Shown piece after piece: positions 7,310 through 17,220 of a stretch of 64,000 nt of DNA. Numbering within the stretch: the stretch's first letter is position 1; each line of letters begins with the position of its first letter. The notes beneath the pieces are model-generated. The model ran no database searches. It saw only the letters and a list, made by a program, of their open reading frames with translations, and was not told the origin of the DNA. The stretch comes from Pediococcus stilesii. Lineage in GTDB: Bacteria; Bacillota; Bacilli; Lactobacillales; Lactobacillaceae. The position numbers and the translations under genes are program-made. The stretch covers positions 1 to 64,000 of the forward strand of contig NZ_JQBX01000011.1 of the NCBI RefSeq assembly GCF_001437075.1, in the 5' to 3' direction.

Positions 7310-8704
7310 TTAATTAATTTTACGATGAGGGTTAAGTAATCCCATCGGGTCTAGTAGACTTTTAATTTGGTGTTGAAGGAGATCAGTTTCAGCGCCTAAC
7401 TCTTCATAGGTCCATTTATTTTTCAACATTCCAACGGCGTGCTCACCTGAAATGGTGCCACCAAGCTCAAGTGTTTTTTCAAAGATTAATCGAAGAGCTT
7501 CATTGATAGATTCGGGCATGTCTGGTTGACTTTCCGGCCAGACAAAAGTCGGATGAACATTGCCGTCGCCAGCATGTCCAGCGATGTAAATGGAAAGATT
7601 TAAGTCTTTTCCAACCTGTTCAATGTAATTCATGAGAGTAGCCATTTTAGACATGGGAACCGCCATGTCTTCCATAACATGGTTTTGACCCTGATAAATT
7701 GCTGGAAGCATGGATTGACGCAATTTTATAATTTGGGCCATTTTTTCTTCATCAGAAGTTAATTGGATATTGTTTGCTTCATAGCGCTTTAGAATATCTT
7801 CAATGGCTTTAATTGAACGATCATCAGCAACATCTAGTTTGAAGATCAACATGGTCTCATCTTTTTGTGCGTAGTGGGTACCAAGATAGCGGTCAATGGT
7901 TTCAGTACTTCGTGCATCAAGTGCTTCTAGCATTGTGGGGTAGACCCCAGAAATTCGGATATCGCCGACTGCTTGAACAAGTGTTTCTAAATCTTTAAAG
8001 AAGGCTAAGCCAACTAACGGGTCTCCCAGTGGGATTGGTTCTAACTTAACCGTGACTTCGGTGATGATTCCAAGGGTTCCTTCCGAGCCAACGAATAGAT
8101 GGGTTAAATCGTATCCGAATGCTTGTTTAAAAGTTCGACCACCTAGTTTTAATTCGCGGCCGTCCGCTAGAATAACTTTCAGACCCAAAACGGCGTCTCG
8201 GGTGGCACCATACTTAACGGTGCTCATTCCACCGGCATTGGTGGAAGCATTGCCACCAATTGCAGAAATTGGCTTAGAACCGGGATCGGGAGCGTAAAAC
8301 ATGCCGACCTTGCGCGCAGCGGTATCTAGATCTTGATTAATAACCCCCGGTTGAACCACAGCAACCTGATCTCTGGGGTCGACTTCGATGATTTGGTTCA
8401 TTCGTTTTACGGATAAGATAATTGATCCGGCAACCGCGTCTGAACCTGAAACAGTGCTGGTAGCAGTAGTCTGTGGAACAATTGGAATATGGAATTGTCG
8501 TGCAATTCTTAAAACGCCTTGAATATCTTCCGTATCCTCAACCTCAACGTAGGCCAGTTCATCACCATCCGCCATATTCATTCCACGGGGATCATTTTTA
8601 TGCGCTTTAATCGAAGCGGCATCCGCAAAAACTTCACCATGAGGAACGGCTTCTTTTAATAGCTGAATGATTTCTTCATTATTCTTTACATTAAACTCCA
8701 ACAT
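7310..8704 (-). CDS. FAD-binding oxidase/dehydrogenase, GlcD type (glycolate or D-lactate)
   Basis: A 464-aa soluble flavoprotein. The PCMH-type FAD-binding domain fills the N-terminal half (PQTTATSTVSG, PDPGSKPISAIGGNASTNAGG, GSEGTLGI). The C-terminal FAD-oxidase domain carries GHAGDGNVHP and the closing SGEHAVG. Members oxidise 2-hydroxy acids such as glycolate or D-lactate. I prefer ATG 8704, with GAGAGGG about 7 nt upstream, over the GTG three codons earlier that overlaps that box. It lies next to the malolactic regulator, so lactate handling is plausible, but the substrate is inferred. Confidence 0.85.
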   Translation of the reverse strand: MLEFNVKNNEEIIQLLKEAVPHGEVFADAASIKAHKNDPRGMNMADGDELAYVEVEDTEDIQGVLRIARQFHIPIVPQTTATSTVSGSDAVAGSIILSVKRMNQIIEVDPRDQVAVVQPGVINQDLDTAARKVGMFYAPDPGSKPISAIGGNASTNAGGMSTVKYGATRDAVLGLKVILADGRELKLGGRTFKQAFGYDLTHLFVGSEGTLGIITEVTVKLEPIPLGDPLVGLAFFKDLETLVQAVGDIRISGVYPTMLEALDARSTETIDRYLGTHYAQKDETMLIFKLDVADDRSIKAIEDILKRYEANNIQLTSDEEKMAQIIKLRQSMLPAIYQGQNHVMEDMAVPMSKMATLMNYIEQVGKDLNLSIYIAGHAGDGNVHPTFVWPESQPDMPESINEALRLIFEKTLELGGTISGEHAVGMLKNKWTYEELGAETDLLQHQIKSLLDPMGLLNPHRKIN

Positions 8705-8770
8705 TTGGTTCACCCTCTCAATTATAATTTCAAGCTAAGTGTACTATTAAAAAACGGGGATGTGAAGAAA

Positions 8771-8826
8771 AAAGGATGTGAAAGAAACCGAATAGAAGTT
8801 GAGGATTAACTTGGCTGACCTTAACC
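8771..8826. repeat. Partial intergenic repeat, type B
   Basis: AAAGGAT, then GTTGAGGATTA, then GGC closely follow the order in the copies between argG and argH. It appears to be a diverged fragment between the divergent-transcript ends of the GlcD-type and mleR genes. Confidence 0.5.
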
Positions 8827-8829
8827 AAA

Positions 8830-9717
8830 TCAAATCAAAGTAGCATTTTTATAAATCAAATCAGCAATCAGCCGTTGTTTAGAGCTTAGAATACGGTCTT
8901 TTCGTTGAACAAGATTCATGTGAAAAAGTGGTTGTTGTTCGTCGTAAAAAGGGAGAACTTGAACGTCCGGCCGGTCGATAATAGCAGATTTAGCAATAAA
9001 ACCAACGCCAACGTTTTGAGCAACCATTTCTTGAATAACTTGTGCGTCATTGCTTTGGTAGACGATGTTCGGACGAAAATTATTCATATGACTAAAGCTT
9101 TTAATGGCTTCCGAATGGACAAAATTACTATCAAAAGTAATGATTTTTTCCTTCTTTAATTCGGAGAACCAGATTTTATTTTGTTCGAAAAATTCTGACT
9201 GGGTGCCTACAATCGCGGTAAAGTGGTCATCACCAAGATGCTGATAGCTTAAGCTTTGATGCTGTTCATTTTGAATCGAACCCATAAGAGACATATCAAG
9301 ACTACCCTCTAGAAGCATTTTTTCTAGTTCGGCGGAACCTCTTTCGACGGGAACAATGTCTCGCAGTAAATCGTTTTCAGTTAGATGTTTGGCAATTTTG
9401 GGAAAGAAATATTTGGTCATGATTGGCGGCAGACCAAGAATGAATTTATTAGTATTAATGTTATTAATGCTATTTTGCGCAACGGTTAGATGATTTAAAA
9501 TCGCTTGAACATGCTCATCTAGTTGTTGACCACTCAACGTTACTGATAATAGATGCCGTCCTTGATCCCGAGTAAAGAGGACCGTGTTAAAATTTTCCTC
9601 TAACCGGTGGATAGCCATACTGATCGTCGGTTGGCTTACTTTAAATTTTTCAGCAACGATTGAAAAATTTTTGTTTTGTACCAGCGAATGAAAATATTTC
9701 AAATCTTTAATGTTCAT
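8830..9717 (-). CDS. mleR: LysR-type regulator of the malolactic locus
   Basis: A 295-aa LysR-family regulator. The N-terminal winged HTH (LKYFHSLVQNKNFSIVAEKF) and a PBP2-type effector domain are evident. I start at ATG 9717 (MNIKDLKYF) because GAGGTGATC lies just upstream; the longer frame to 9759 has none. It is divergent from mleS, the standard arrangement for MleR, which activates malolactic genes in response to L-malate. Confidence 0.88.
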   Translation of the reverse strand: MNIKDLKYFHSLVQNKNFSIVAEKFKVSQPTISMAIHRLEENFNTVLFTRDQGRHLLSVTLSGQQLDEHVQAILNHLTVAQNSINNINTNKFILGLPPIMTKYFFPKIAKHLTENDLLRDIVPVERGSAELEKMLLEGSLDMSLMGSIQNEQHQSLSYQHLGDDHFTAIVGTQSEFFEQNKIWFSELKKEKIITFDSNFVHSEAIKSFSHMNNFRPNIVYQSNDAQVIQEMVAQNVGVGFIAKSAIIDRPDVQVLPFYDEQQPLFHMNLVQRKDRILSSKQRLIADLIYKNATLI

Positions 9718-9758
9718 AATGATCACCTCGTTTATCCCATCATAATAACATTTCATCA

Positions 9759-9823
9759 ATAAATATAAAAATTATTTATAATTAATCAAATATTTGACTA
9801 TAGTTTTTTGATGGAGATAGACT
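9759..9823 (+). promoter_or_regulatory. mleS promoter and candidate MleR site
   Basis: TTGACT (9794-9799), an 18-nt spacer and TAGACT (9818-9823). Just upstream is an A/T inverted repeat (ATAAAT...ATTTAT, 9759-9779) of the size expected for a LysR-type site, correctly placed for activation. Confidence 0.6.
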
Positions 9824-9853
9824 GATTCAGTAATTAAAAACGGAGGAAGAAAA

Positions 9854-11482
9854 ATGACAGAAAAAGCAATGAATATTTTAAATAATCCGTACTTAAATAA
9901 GGGAACCGCTTTTACGAAAGAAGAGCGGGACCAATTGGGATTAAATGGTTTAATTCCACCATACGTTCAAACACTGGAAGAACAGGTTGAACAGGTTTAT
10001 GCACAGTTTCAATCAAAGGGAAATGACCTTGAAAAACGGTTATTTTTAATGCAGATTTTTAACGAGAATCGAGTTCTATTTTATAAGTTGTTTAGTCAAC
10101 ATGTAGTGGAGTTTATGCCAATCGTTTACGATCCAACCATTGCGGATACGATTGAAAACTACAGCGAACTATACATTCAATCGCAGAATGCAACCTTCCT
10201 ATCAATCGATGAACCAGAAATGATGGAGCAGGCTTTAAAGAATTCTGCGGCTGGACGTGACATTCGACTAATCGTCGTAACCGATGCAGAGGGAATTTTA
10301 GGGATCGGAGATTGGGGAACCAACGGAGTTGACATTTCAGTTGGAAAACTGATGGTTTATACTGCGGCAGCGGGAATTGATCCAAGTCAAGTGTTACCCG
10401 TTGTTTTAGACGTTGGGACGAATAATCAGGATTTACTCAAAGACCCAATGTACCTTGGCAATCGTCATGAACGCATTAAGGGCGACCGATATTATCAATT
10501 TGTTGATCAATTTGTCCAGATGGCCGAAAGCTTATTCCCAAAAATGTATCTACATTTTGAAGATTTTGGTCGAGACAATGCTGCTAACATCCTTAATAAA
10601 TATAAGGATCAGTACGTAATTTTTAATGATGACATTCAAGGAACGGGAATCATTACTTTAGCCGGCATATTAGGCGCATTAAATATTTCAAAAGAAAAGA
10701 TTACCGATCAAATCTATTTAAGCTTCGGGGCAGGAACGGCTGGAGCAGGGATCTTAAGCCGGATTTTTGAAGAAATGGTTGAAAACGGTTTGCCTGAAGA
10801 TGAGGCTCGAAAACATTTTTATATGGTCGATAAGCAAGGGTTATTATTCGATGACGATCCAACTTTAACACCGGAACAAAAACCGTTTGCTCGAAAACGC
10901 CAAGAATTCGAGAATGCCGATCAATTGACCAATTTATTAGCGGTTGTTAAGACAATTCACCCAACAATTATGGTTGGTACCTCGACCCAACCGGGAGCAT
11001 TTACCGAAGAGATTGTTCGTGAAATGGCTGCACATACTAAGCGTCCAATTATTTTTCCACTCTCCAACCCAACTAAATTAGCCGAAGCAAAAGCAGAAGA
11101 TTTACTGCGGTGGACTGACGGTCAGGCGCTAATCGCAACTGGAATTCCAGTCGATGATATTGAATATAACGGAGTGACTTACCAGATTGGTCAGGCTAAT
11201 AATGCGCTTGTTTATCCAGGATTAGGATTAGGTGTAATTGCTTCTACGGCAAAAGTTTTAAATGACACGATGATCTCAAAAGCTGCGCATTCATTGGGTG
11301 GAATTGTTGACGTTAGTAAACCGGGTGCGGCTGTATTGCCTCCAGTATCAAAGCTAAGTGATTTTTCAAACACGGTGGCCGAGGCAATTGCTCAAAGTGC
11401 AGTGGATCAAAAGCTGACTAAAGAAGCAATTGATGATGTAAAAAAAGCAGTACAGAACGCCCGTTGGACGGCTAAATATTAA
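9854..11482 (+). CDS. mleS: Malolactic enzyme
   Basis: A 542-aa member of the malic enzyme family that decarboxylates L-malate directly to L-lactate and CO2 with NAD+ and Mn2+. Family motifs are plain: the malic N-terminal domain ([16 protein letters not shown]), [13 protein letters not shown], the metal-binding FNDDIQGTG, and the Rossmann motif GAGTAGAG. The length matches lactobacillal malolactic enzymes, and the MleR and MleP neighbours decide malolactic over malic enzyme. GGAGGAAG lies 6 nt before the ATG. The reaction consumes a proton and supports acid tolerance. Confidence 0.95.
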   Translation: MTEKAMNILNNPYLNKGTAFTKEERDQLGLNGLIPPYVQTLEEQVEQVYAQFQSKGNDLEKRLFLMQIFNENRVLFYKLFSQHVVEFMPIVYDPTIADTIENYSELYIQSQNATFLSIDEPEMMEQALKNSAAGRDIRLIVVTDAEGILGIGDWGTNGVDISVGKLMVYTAAAGIDPSQVLPVVLDVGTNNQDLLKDPMYLGNRHERIKGDRYYQFVDQFVQMAESLFPKMYLHFEDFGRDNAANILNKYKDQYVIFNDDIQGTGIITLAGILGALNISKEKITDQIYLSFGAGTAGAGILSRIFEEMVENGLPEDEARKHFYMVDKQGLLFDDDPTLTPEQKPFARKRQEFENADQLTNLLAVVKTIHPTIMVGTSTQPGAFTEEIVREMAAHTKRPIIFPLSNPTKLAEAKAEDLLRWTDGQALIATGIPVDDIEYNGVTYQIGQANNALVYPGLGLGVIASTAKVLNDTMISKAAHSLGGIVDVSKPGAAVLPPVSKLSDFSNTVAEAIAQSAVDQKLTKEAIDDVKKAVQNARWTAKY

Positions 11483-11521
11483 ACTTAAAACTTTAAAGTG
11501 GATGAGAGAAGAGTGTAAAAA

Positions 11522-12493
11522 ATGACAGCATTTGTAACATCGGTTGAGAGCATCGTAACGATTCTATTGATGATGGCATTAGGATTTGGACTACGAGGAA
11601 TGGGATGGTTTGACGACCATTTTAGCGGAAGCATCTCAAAATTAATTATGAACGTGGCGCTCCCAGCTTCAATTTTTGTGTCAGTGATGAAATATTTGAC
11701 GTTACCAAAACTGATTGGTTTATCTAGCGGATTAATTTATTCGTTTGGCGGCGTGATCATTGGATACGTGATTGCTTGGATAACGGTTAAACTATTGAAA
11801 ATTCGGCCAGGACGTCGTGGGCTATTTATGAACATGGTGGTCAATGCTAATACCATTTTTATCGGATTACCATTAAATATTGCGCTATTTGGAACCCAAA
11901 GTTTGGCGTATTTTCTCGTATATTATGTGACAAATACTGTTTCAACATGGGCTTTTGGGGTTTTCCTGATCTCTAATGATGACCCAACGAAGGAAGAAAC
12001 GATGGCAACATCTAAACGGAAAATTAATTGGAAAAAGCTTTTGCCGCCGCCATTATTAGGCTTTTTGGTCGCGATTGTTTGGTTAATTTTAGGATTGCCA
12101 GTGCCAAGTTGGGCGGGAAATACCCTCGGTTACGTTGGTAATCTGGTAACACCGCTATCATTAATATATATTGGAATCGTATTATACGATGCGGGACTTA
12201 AAAGTATTCATTTTGATCGAGATACAATTTTTGCTTTGATTGGTCGTTTTGTACTATCACCTTTAGTAATTACGGGATTGATTTTGTTAGGAGCACATAC
12301 AGGACATGTATTACCAACGATGGAAATGCAAACACTGATTGTGCAAGCCGCGGCTCCAGGTTTAGCGGTTATGCCAATTTTAGCAAATGAGGCGCATGGC
12401 GATGTTAAGTATGCCACTAACTTGGTGACAACAAGTACAATTTTATTTATCGTCGTTGTTCCGATCGTAATGACTTTGATTCAATTCATATAG
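11522..12493 (+). CDS. mleP: AEC-family malate transporter
   Basis: A 323-aa membrane protein of the auxin efflux carrier family with about ten predicted helices in two five-helix halves. It begins 39 bases after mleS with no terminator between, so the two are an operon. MleP-type carriers take up malate or exchange it with lactate, generating proton motive force. No terminator is obvious after it, only a weak A/T hairpin near 12510. Confidence 0.88.
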   Translation: MTAFVTSVESIVTILLMMALGFGLRGMGWFDDHFSGSISKLIMNVALPASIFVSVMKYLTLPKLIGLSSGLIYSFGGVIIGYVIAWITVKLLKIRPGRRGLFMNMVVNANTIFIGLPLNIALFGTQSLAYFLVYYVTNTVSTWAFGVFLISNDDPTKEETMATSKRKINWKKLLPPPLLGFLVAIVWLILGLPVPSWAGNTLGYVGNLVTPLSLIYIGIVLYDAGLKSIHFDRDTIFALIGRFVLSPLVITGLILLGAHTGHVLPTMEMQTLIVQAAAPGLAVMPILANEAHGDVKYATNLVTTSTILFIVVVPIVMTLIQFI

Positions 12494-12613
12494 GGTGACA
12501 GACTTTTTCACGAGCTATTAAATATTTAATTAATGTACATTTTCGTGGTATATTTGTGGGGTGCTAGGATGATATTGATTGAAACTAAATCTACGTGATG
12601 GAGTGAGTATTCC

Positions 12614-13156
12614 ATGGAAGAAAAAAGTGCAATGCAACTTAAAATTCAAATTAGTGGTGTTAAACCACCAGTTTGGCGAAGAATTATCGTGCCGACAACA
12701 ATTAGATATGATCAATTAAATGTATTGATTCAATTAGCTTTTGATTGGACGAATAGCTATCTGCATGGTTTCACAGTTGCACACGATCGAAGTTTAAATT
12801 ATATTCCTCGCGGCGGCGAAGATGACGCATTCGGTAATTTTAGGTTGACCGATGAATACATGATTTATCCCGATCTGGCGAAAGGTAGTGTGACTTATAC
12901 CTATGATTTTGGGGATGATTGGGAACATAAGATTAAACTAGAGAAGATGATAAGCATTGATGAATTGCCAAGCGTACAGATTCCTTATTGTGTCGGTGGA
13001 CGAGGCGATTCGATTTTGGAAGATTCACGAATGATGGATGAAGATGGAAATGGAGAGCCTAATAATCCATTTGATAAAGATGATGTGAACGAACTATTCG
13101 CTGAGGTGATAACGGCTGGCGAAGCATTAATTAACATTGATGGCGACATGTTTTAA
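12614..13156 (+). CDS. Plasmid pRiA4b ORF-3-like protein
   Basis: A 180-aa soluble acidic protein matching the pRiA4b ORF3/IS1096 TnpR-like family. Visible hallmarks are the start LKIQISGVKPPVWRR, the middle FxxxHDR region, the YTYDFGDDWEHKI block, and CVGGRGD near the end. The biochemical role of the family is unknown. It is sometimes found with mobile elements, but no transposase is present here. GGAGTGAG lies 6 nt before the ATG. Confidence 0.85.
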   Translation: MEEKSAMQLKIQISGVKPPVWRRIIVPTTIRYDQLNVLIQLAFDWTNSYLHGFTVAHDRSLNYIPRGGEDDAFGNFRLTDEYMIYPDLAKGSVTYTYDFGDDWEHKIKLEKMISIDELPSVQIPYCVGGRGDSILEDSRMMDEDGNGEPNNPFDKDDVNELFAEVITAGEALINIDGDMF

Positions 13157-13160
13157 ATCA

Positions 13161-13194
13161 AAAAGGGGATGGTAAAATTATCATCCTCTTTTTT
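13161..13194 (+). terminator. Rho-independent terminator
   Basis: The GGGGATG/CATCCTC hairpin with flanking A and T runs follows the pRiA4b-like gene. Confidence 0.75.
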
Positions 13195-13240
13195 AGACTT
13201 TAAATGTGGTTCAATATCTAGTTCATGGGGTAATTCAGAA

Positions 13241-13741
13241 TTATCCTCTTGACCTAAATTTGATCGTGGCTTGATCAATTGCCATGGAATCAACCTTTTT
13301 CAGTAGTTCATTTAAATAAAATCCAGGTTCTAGGTTGGTCTTATTGTTTAACGCATAGACGGTCAAAGTATAGTCGTGATCGCTGGGTGGGGTTGGTCCC
13401 ACATAGTGATTAATTACCACGGGATCGTCCAAATCAATAAATTTAGAATCATTACTATTTTTGCCTTGAACTAATCCATTACCTAAGTTACTAATATTTT
13501 CTGGAATTTCATTACTTACGTCAAAATCGGTCGCAATCCAATGAATCCATGGGAATCCAGCAACGGGCACTGCATCGTAATCAATTAAAGTTAAAGCAAG
13601 GGCCCTTGTCCCACGAGGAAGATCGCTAATATGGATTGGAAACGAGCGCATCGGTTGATTATGTAGCCGATATTCTTCGGGTGCGTATTTTCCAAAACGA
13701 TCAGGTAAAAATCCGCCAAGTAAATCTACATTAATTTTCAT
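13241..13741 (-). CDS. YbhB/YbcL-type phosphatidylethanolamine-binding (Raf kinase inhibitor-like) protein
   Basis: A 166-aa cytoplasmic protein of the PEBP family. The ligand-pocket motifs are present: DYDAVPVAGFPWIHW and GPTPPSDHDYTL. Bacterial members have no settled function; ligand binding or protease and kinase inhibition have been proposed. AAAGGATGG lies before the ATG. Transcription is leftward from its own promoter and divergent from the ABC exporter operon. Confidence 0.88.
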   Translation of the reverse strand: MKINVDLLGGFLPDRFGKYAPEEYRLHNQPMRSFPIHISDLPRGTRALALTLIDYDAVPVAGFPWIHWIATDFDVSNEIPENISNLGNGLVQGKNSNDSKFIDLDDPVVINHYVGPTPPSDHDYTLTVYALNNKTNLEPGFYLNELLKKVDSMAIDQATIKFRSRG

Positions 13742-13767
13742 AAAAAATCACCATCCTTTTTAATACT

Positions 13768-13795
13768 ATTATAGTATCTACAATGGATAAGTTAA
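13768..13795 (-). promoter_or_regulatory. Promoter of the PEBP gene
   Basis: On the minus strand: TTAACT (13795-13790), a 16-nt spacer and a consensus TATAAT (13773-13768). Confidence 0.65.
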
Positions 13796-13820
13796 AATAT
13801 TTACCATTGAAACTTTTGTA

Positions 13821-13849
13821 TTGACTGGCCGGTCAATCAAAGGTACCCT
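13821..13849 (+). promoter_or_regulatory. Promoter with TetR-type operator of the ABC exporter operon
   Basis: The near-perfect 16-bp palindrome TTGACTGGCCGGTCAA (13821-13836) starts with the -35 box TTGACT. A 17-nt spacer leads to TACCCT (13844-13849). A TetR dimer bound here would block polymerase. The TetR gene is third in the operon, so autoregulation is likely. Confidence 0.65.
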
Positions 13850-13906
13850 ATACGTGAAATATAGATAATAATTTTTTACAAAAGGTGTAAAAAGGATGGT
13901 GCAAAG

Positions 13907-14839
13907 ATGAGCGAGGAAATTGTATTAAACATCGAAAAAGTTCAAAAAAAATTTGGTAAATTTGAAGCTCTTAAGGATATAACCTTTCACGTAAATAAAG
14001 GGGAAGTTTTTGGTTTTATCGGACCGAATGGAGCTGGAAAAACAACAACGATTCGGACAATATTAGGAATTATTAAGGCATCTTCGGGGAAGGCAACGGT
14101 TTTTGGCGATGACGTATGGAAGGAACGGGTTCAAATTCATCAAAGGCTAGCGTACGTTCCAGGTGATGTGTATCTTTGGCCCAATCTGACCGGTGGTGAA
14201 ATTATTGATCTGTTTTTAAAAATGAATGGTGAGAAACACACGGCTAAAACGGATGAGCTAATTAAAAAATTTGATCTTGATCCTAAAAAGAAGGCACGTA
14301 CCTATTCTAAGGGGAACCGGCAAAAGGTGGCGTTGATTGCTGCTTTCTCGCAGGACGCGGAATTTTATATATTTGATGAGCCAACATCGGGACTAGATCC
14401 GCTGATGGAGGAAGTTTTTCAAAGCGAGGTTTTGGATCTGAAAAGCCGCGGAAAGAGCATTTTACTTTCAAGTCACATTCTTTCTGAAGTTGAACGGATG
14501 TGCGATCGAATTGGAATTATTCGAGAAGGGACAATTATTGAACAAGGAACGCTTGACGAAATGCGGCACCTTACACGGACTCAGTTCATAGTAATTACGA
14601 AAGAAAACGCCCAAGATGTGCAAAAAATTGATGGGGTTCATACTTTCAATGTCGATCAGAGTAACTCACAGAAAGTTCATTTTTCAGCAGACGCAGATGC
14701 GATTGAAACAATCATGAAATTCTTAACGGATAAAACGATTTTATCAATTCAAAGTACTCCGCCAACACTTGAGGATTTGTTCTTAGGCTATTACAAGCAA
14801 AGCTCAAATTTAACCGAGGTGAGTGATCATGAAAAATAA
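13907..14839 (+). CDS. ABC exporter ATP-binding protein
   Basis: A 310-aa ATPase. Walker A GPNGAGKTT at 39-47, signature-region YSKGNRQ at 133-139 in place of the usual LSGGQ, and Walker B FYIFDEP at 153-159. The C-terminal 80 residues form the extension seen in antibiotic or lantibiotic exporters. Its stop overlaps the start of the permease gene by 17 bases, so the two are translationally coupled. It probably powers efflux of a toxic compound. Confidence 0.88.
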   Translation: MSEEIVLNIEKVQKKFGKFEALKDITFHVNKGEVFGFIGPNGAGKTTTIRTILGIIKASSGKATVFGDDVWKERVQIHQRLAYVPGDVYLWPNLTGGEIIDLFLKMNGEKHTAKTDELIKKFDLDPKKKARTYSKGNRQKVALIAAFSQDAEFYIFDEPTSGLDPLMEEVFQSEVLDLKSRGKSILLSSHILSEVERMCDRIGIIREGTIIEQGTLDEMRHLTRTQFIVITKENAQDVQKIDGVHTFNVDQSNSQKVHFSADADAIETIMKFLTDKTILSIQSTPPTLEDLFLGYYKQSSNLTEVSDHEK

Positions 14840-16439
14840 TACCAAGGGGTATCTATTTTTAAATCGTTTAAACTTACGGCGAGACCGATTCAATATTCTG
14901 ATCTGGGCGTTGGCGTTAGCTGGACTGATGGCCGGAGTTGCCTTTAAGTTTGAAGGAATATACGGCACACCACAGTCGATTGCTTCAATTCAGACAACGT
15001 TACATTCGCCCGCAATGAAGGCTTTGTTTGGGTCCTTTGACACCGCGTTAAATAAGAGTAGCGATGTTTTTGCGACAGAAATGTTAATCTTTATGGCGAT
15101 TGTAATGATAGCAATGAATATTTATTTCGCGGTTCGAATTACGCGTGGAGAAGAGGATAAAGGACTAACCGAATTAATTTCGGCCCATGCAATTGGACGT
15201 GGAGCAAATTTCTATGCTGCAACAACCGAACTAATTTTGATTAATCTGACCTTAGGAATCTTATATAGTGTTGGAATTCAGTTTAGCGGAATGGCGGGGG
15301 TTACCGCACAAGGGTCATGGCTAATCGGACTTGGACTTGGAGCGATGGGACTACTGTTTGGAATGGTCGGCATGCTCATGGCTCAACTTTTCGATAATAG
15401 TCGGTCGGCCACAATTATGAGTTATTTTATTTTTGGAATAATGTATGTGGCGCGCATGTATACGGATATTAAAAATCCTGATCAAACTTGGTGGGTCCCA
15501 TTGGGTTGGATTGAAAAAATTGATGCGTTTCACGGAAATAATTGGCTTCCAGTATTACTAATGGTGCTTTTGAGCGTAGTGCTTTGGGGACTGGCTCTCT
15601 TGTATAATCGTACCCGAGACATAGGATCTGGACTAATTACCGTCCAATTTGGGAAACAACGTGCATCTTGGTTATTACGCGGACCAATTACGTTAGTTGA
15701 ACGCTTGCAACGACATAGCACAATTATTTGGATCGTAGCGTTGTTCATTTTAGGAACCACATATGGTTCAATTTTCGATACGATTGGAAATATTTTGAAG
15801 ACGAATCCAACGATGCAACAGGTTTTTGGCAAGGCGGCCGTCCAAAGCGCTAATCACCAAATTTTACTCAATTTTGTTTCAGTAATCAGCGTTGTGATGG
15901 CGGCGCTGGCATCGTTGCCGGCCCTAATTGCGGTTAATAAACTGCGTGGCGATAATAATCGAGGCTATTTAGAAAGTGTCTATGCTAAAGCATTATCACG
16001 TACGCACATTTTTTCGGGATATTTGTTGAATTCAATCGTAGTTGGGATAGTTAGTTTTGCGGCGTCACTCTTGGGATTATATTTAGCTGGAAACGCGGTC
16101 TTGACTCATGGAGATTTGAGTTTAAATACGTACGTTCACACGTTTGTAGCCGTGGCCCCAACAATTACAATTGCGATTGGGGTGGCAGCCCTTCTTAACG
16201 GACTTGCTCCACGTCTGAATTGGATTTCATGGGTTTACTTAGGCTATGGATTTTTTGCGAGTTATTTGGGAAAATTAATTAAAATGCCCGATTGGTCAAC
16301 AAAATTAAATGGTTTAGGATGGACGAATGAAGTTCCATTGCATTCAGTTAACTACACTAACGTCAGCGTGATGTTATTAATTACACTTGGGCTGATTATT
16401 ATCGGAGCTTGGGGCTATCGACGCCGGGATTTAGATTAG
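14823..16439 (+). CDS. ABC exporter permease
   Basis: A 538-aa polytopic protein with about 12 hydrophobic segments in two six-helix halves, as in the TetB/BcrB-like permeases paired with a single ATPase. It lies between the ATPase and a TetR regulator, a common arrangement for inducible drug or antimicrobial-peptide exporters. The substrate is unknown. An ATG two codons further on (14829) is an equally good start. Confidence 0.85.
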   Translation: MIMKNNTKGYLFLNRLNLRRDRFNILIWALALAGLMAGVAFKFEGIYGTPQSIASIQTTLHSPAMKALFGSFDTALNKSSDVFATEMLIFMAIVMIAMNIYFAVRITRGEEDKGLTELISAHAIGRGANFYAATTELILINLTLGILYSVGIQFSGMAGVTAQGSWLIGLGLGAMGLLFGMVGMLMAQLFDNSRSATIMSYFIFGIMYVARMYTDIKNPDQTWWVPLGWIEKIDAFHGNNWLPVLLMVLLSVVLWGLALLYNRTRDIGSGLITVQFGKQRASWLLRGPITLVERLQRHSTIIWIVALFILGTTYGSIFDTIGNILKTNPTMQQVFGKAAVQSANHQILLNFVSVISVVMAALASLPALIAVNKLRGDNNRGYLESVYAKALSRTHIFSGYLLNSIVVGIVSFAASLLGLYLAGNAVLTHGDLSLNTYVHTFVAVAPTITIAIGVAALLNGLAPRLNWISWVYLGYGFFASYLGKLIKMPDWSTKLNGLGWTNEVPLHSVNYTNVSVMLLITLGLIIIGAWGYRRRDLD

Positions 16440-16448
16440 GGGTTTGTC

Positions 16449-17078
16449 ATGAATGAAATTGTTAAAGATCCTCAAAAGATTGAGCGGATTTTAAACGCAT
16501 CTTTGGATCGGTTTGCTAGTCAACGTTATCAAAGAACCAAAGTAGATGAGATCGCAAGCGATGCAAATGTTTCGAAGGGAATTGTTTTTCGATACTTTAA
16601 AAATAAAGCTAATTTGTATCTTGAAACACTTAAATATTCTCTTGAAAATTTTAATGGGAAAGTCGATTATAGTATTTGGTTGGACGCCAAAGATATGTCA
16701 GAAATGATTGTTCAAGCGACCGCGTATAAAATAAAGCTTCAATTAAAGTACCCGAGAGAATTTAAGCTTCTACTAGATGCGTATGCAAATGCTAACGATT
16801 TTTCGAATAAATTTAATGCTAAAGTTCAACAGGTTTACGAAAAAAATTCGCAAACTCCAACGGACTTGCTTCTTCCAGTTTTAAAGCGAATGAACCTACG
16901 AGAAGACGTCCAAATCGACGATGCACTTCGTATGATAAATGGCGTTATGCTTCAAATTGCGGAAGAAAGTAAGACTTTTATCCATGAACATCCACATGGT
17001 AGTTTAAAGGATATGAAGGAAATTATTGCACATGCAAAGACTTATATCGGTATTTTTGAAAGAGGAATTCAAAAATAA
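16449..17078 (+). CDS. TetR/AcrR-family regulator
   Basis: A 209-aa protein with a typical N-terminal TetR HTH (TKVDEIASDANVSKGIVFRYF, residues 30-50) and an alpha-helical ligand domain. It begins 9 bases after the permease stop. It most likely represses its own operon at the palindrome at 13821-13836 and is released by the exported compound. Confidence 0.87.
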   Translation: MNEIVKDPQKIERILNASLDRFASQRYQRTKVDEIASDANVSKGIVFRYFKNKANLYLETLKYSLENFNGKVDYSIWLDAKDMSEMIVQATAYKIKLQLKYPREFKLLLDAYANANDFSNKFNAKVQQVYEKNSQTPTDLLLPVLKRMNLREDVQIDDALRMINGVMLQIAEESKTFIHEHPHGSLKDMKEIIAHAKTYIGIFERGIQK

Positions 17079-17087
17079 TTTCCGATT

Positions 17088-17139
17088 AGTGTTGTAACCA
17101 ACCGCTCCATTTGGGGCCATGGCTACAACACTTTTTTTT
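17088..17139 (+). terminator. Rho-independent terminator of the ABC/TetR operon
   Basis: 13-nt arms (17088-17100 and 17120-17132, one mismatch) followed by eight T. Confidence 0.85.
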
Positions 17140-17220
17140 ACTAATGGTTCATGTTTTGTTTCGCTTTAGGCAATATATGCGATAATGATATAGACAAATT
17201 GATATGCGGGAGGAATTATT

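Noticed and set aside
12614-13156. Mobile element because of pRiA4b/IS1096-like family name
   Set aside because: No transposase, inverted ends or target duplication were seen. The gene looks like an ordinary chromosomal single gene.
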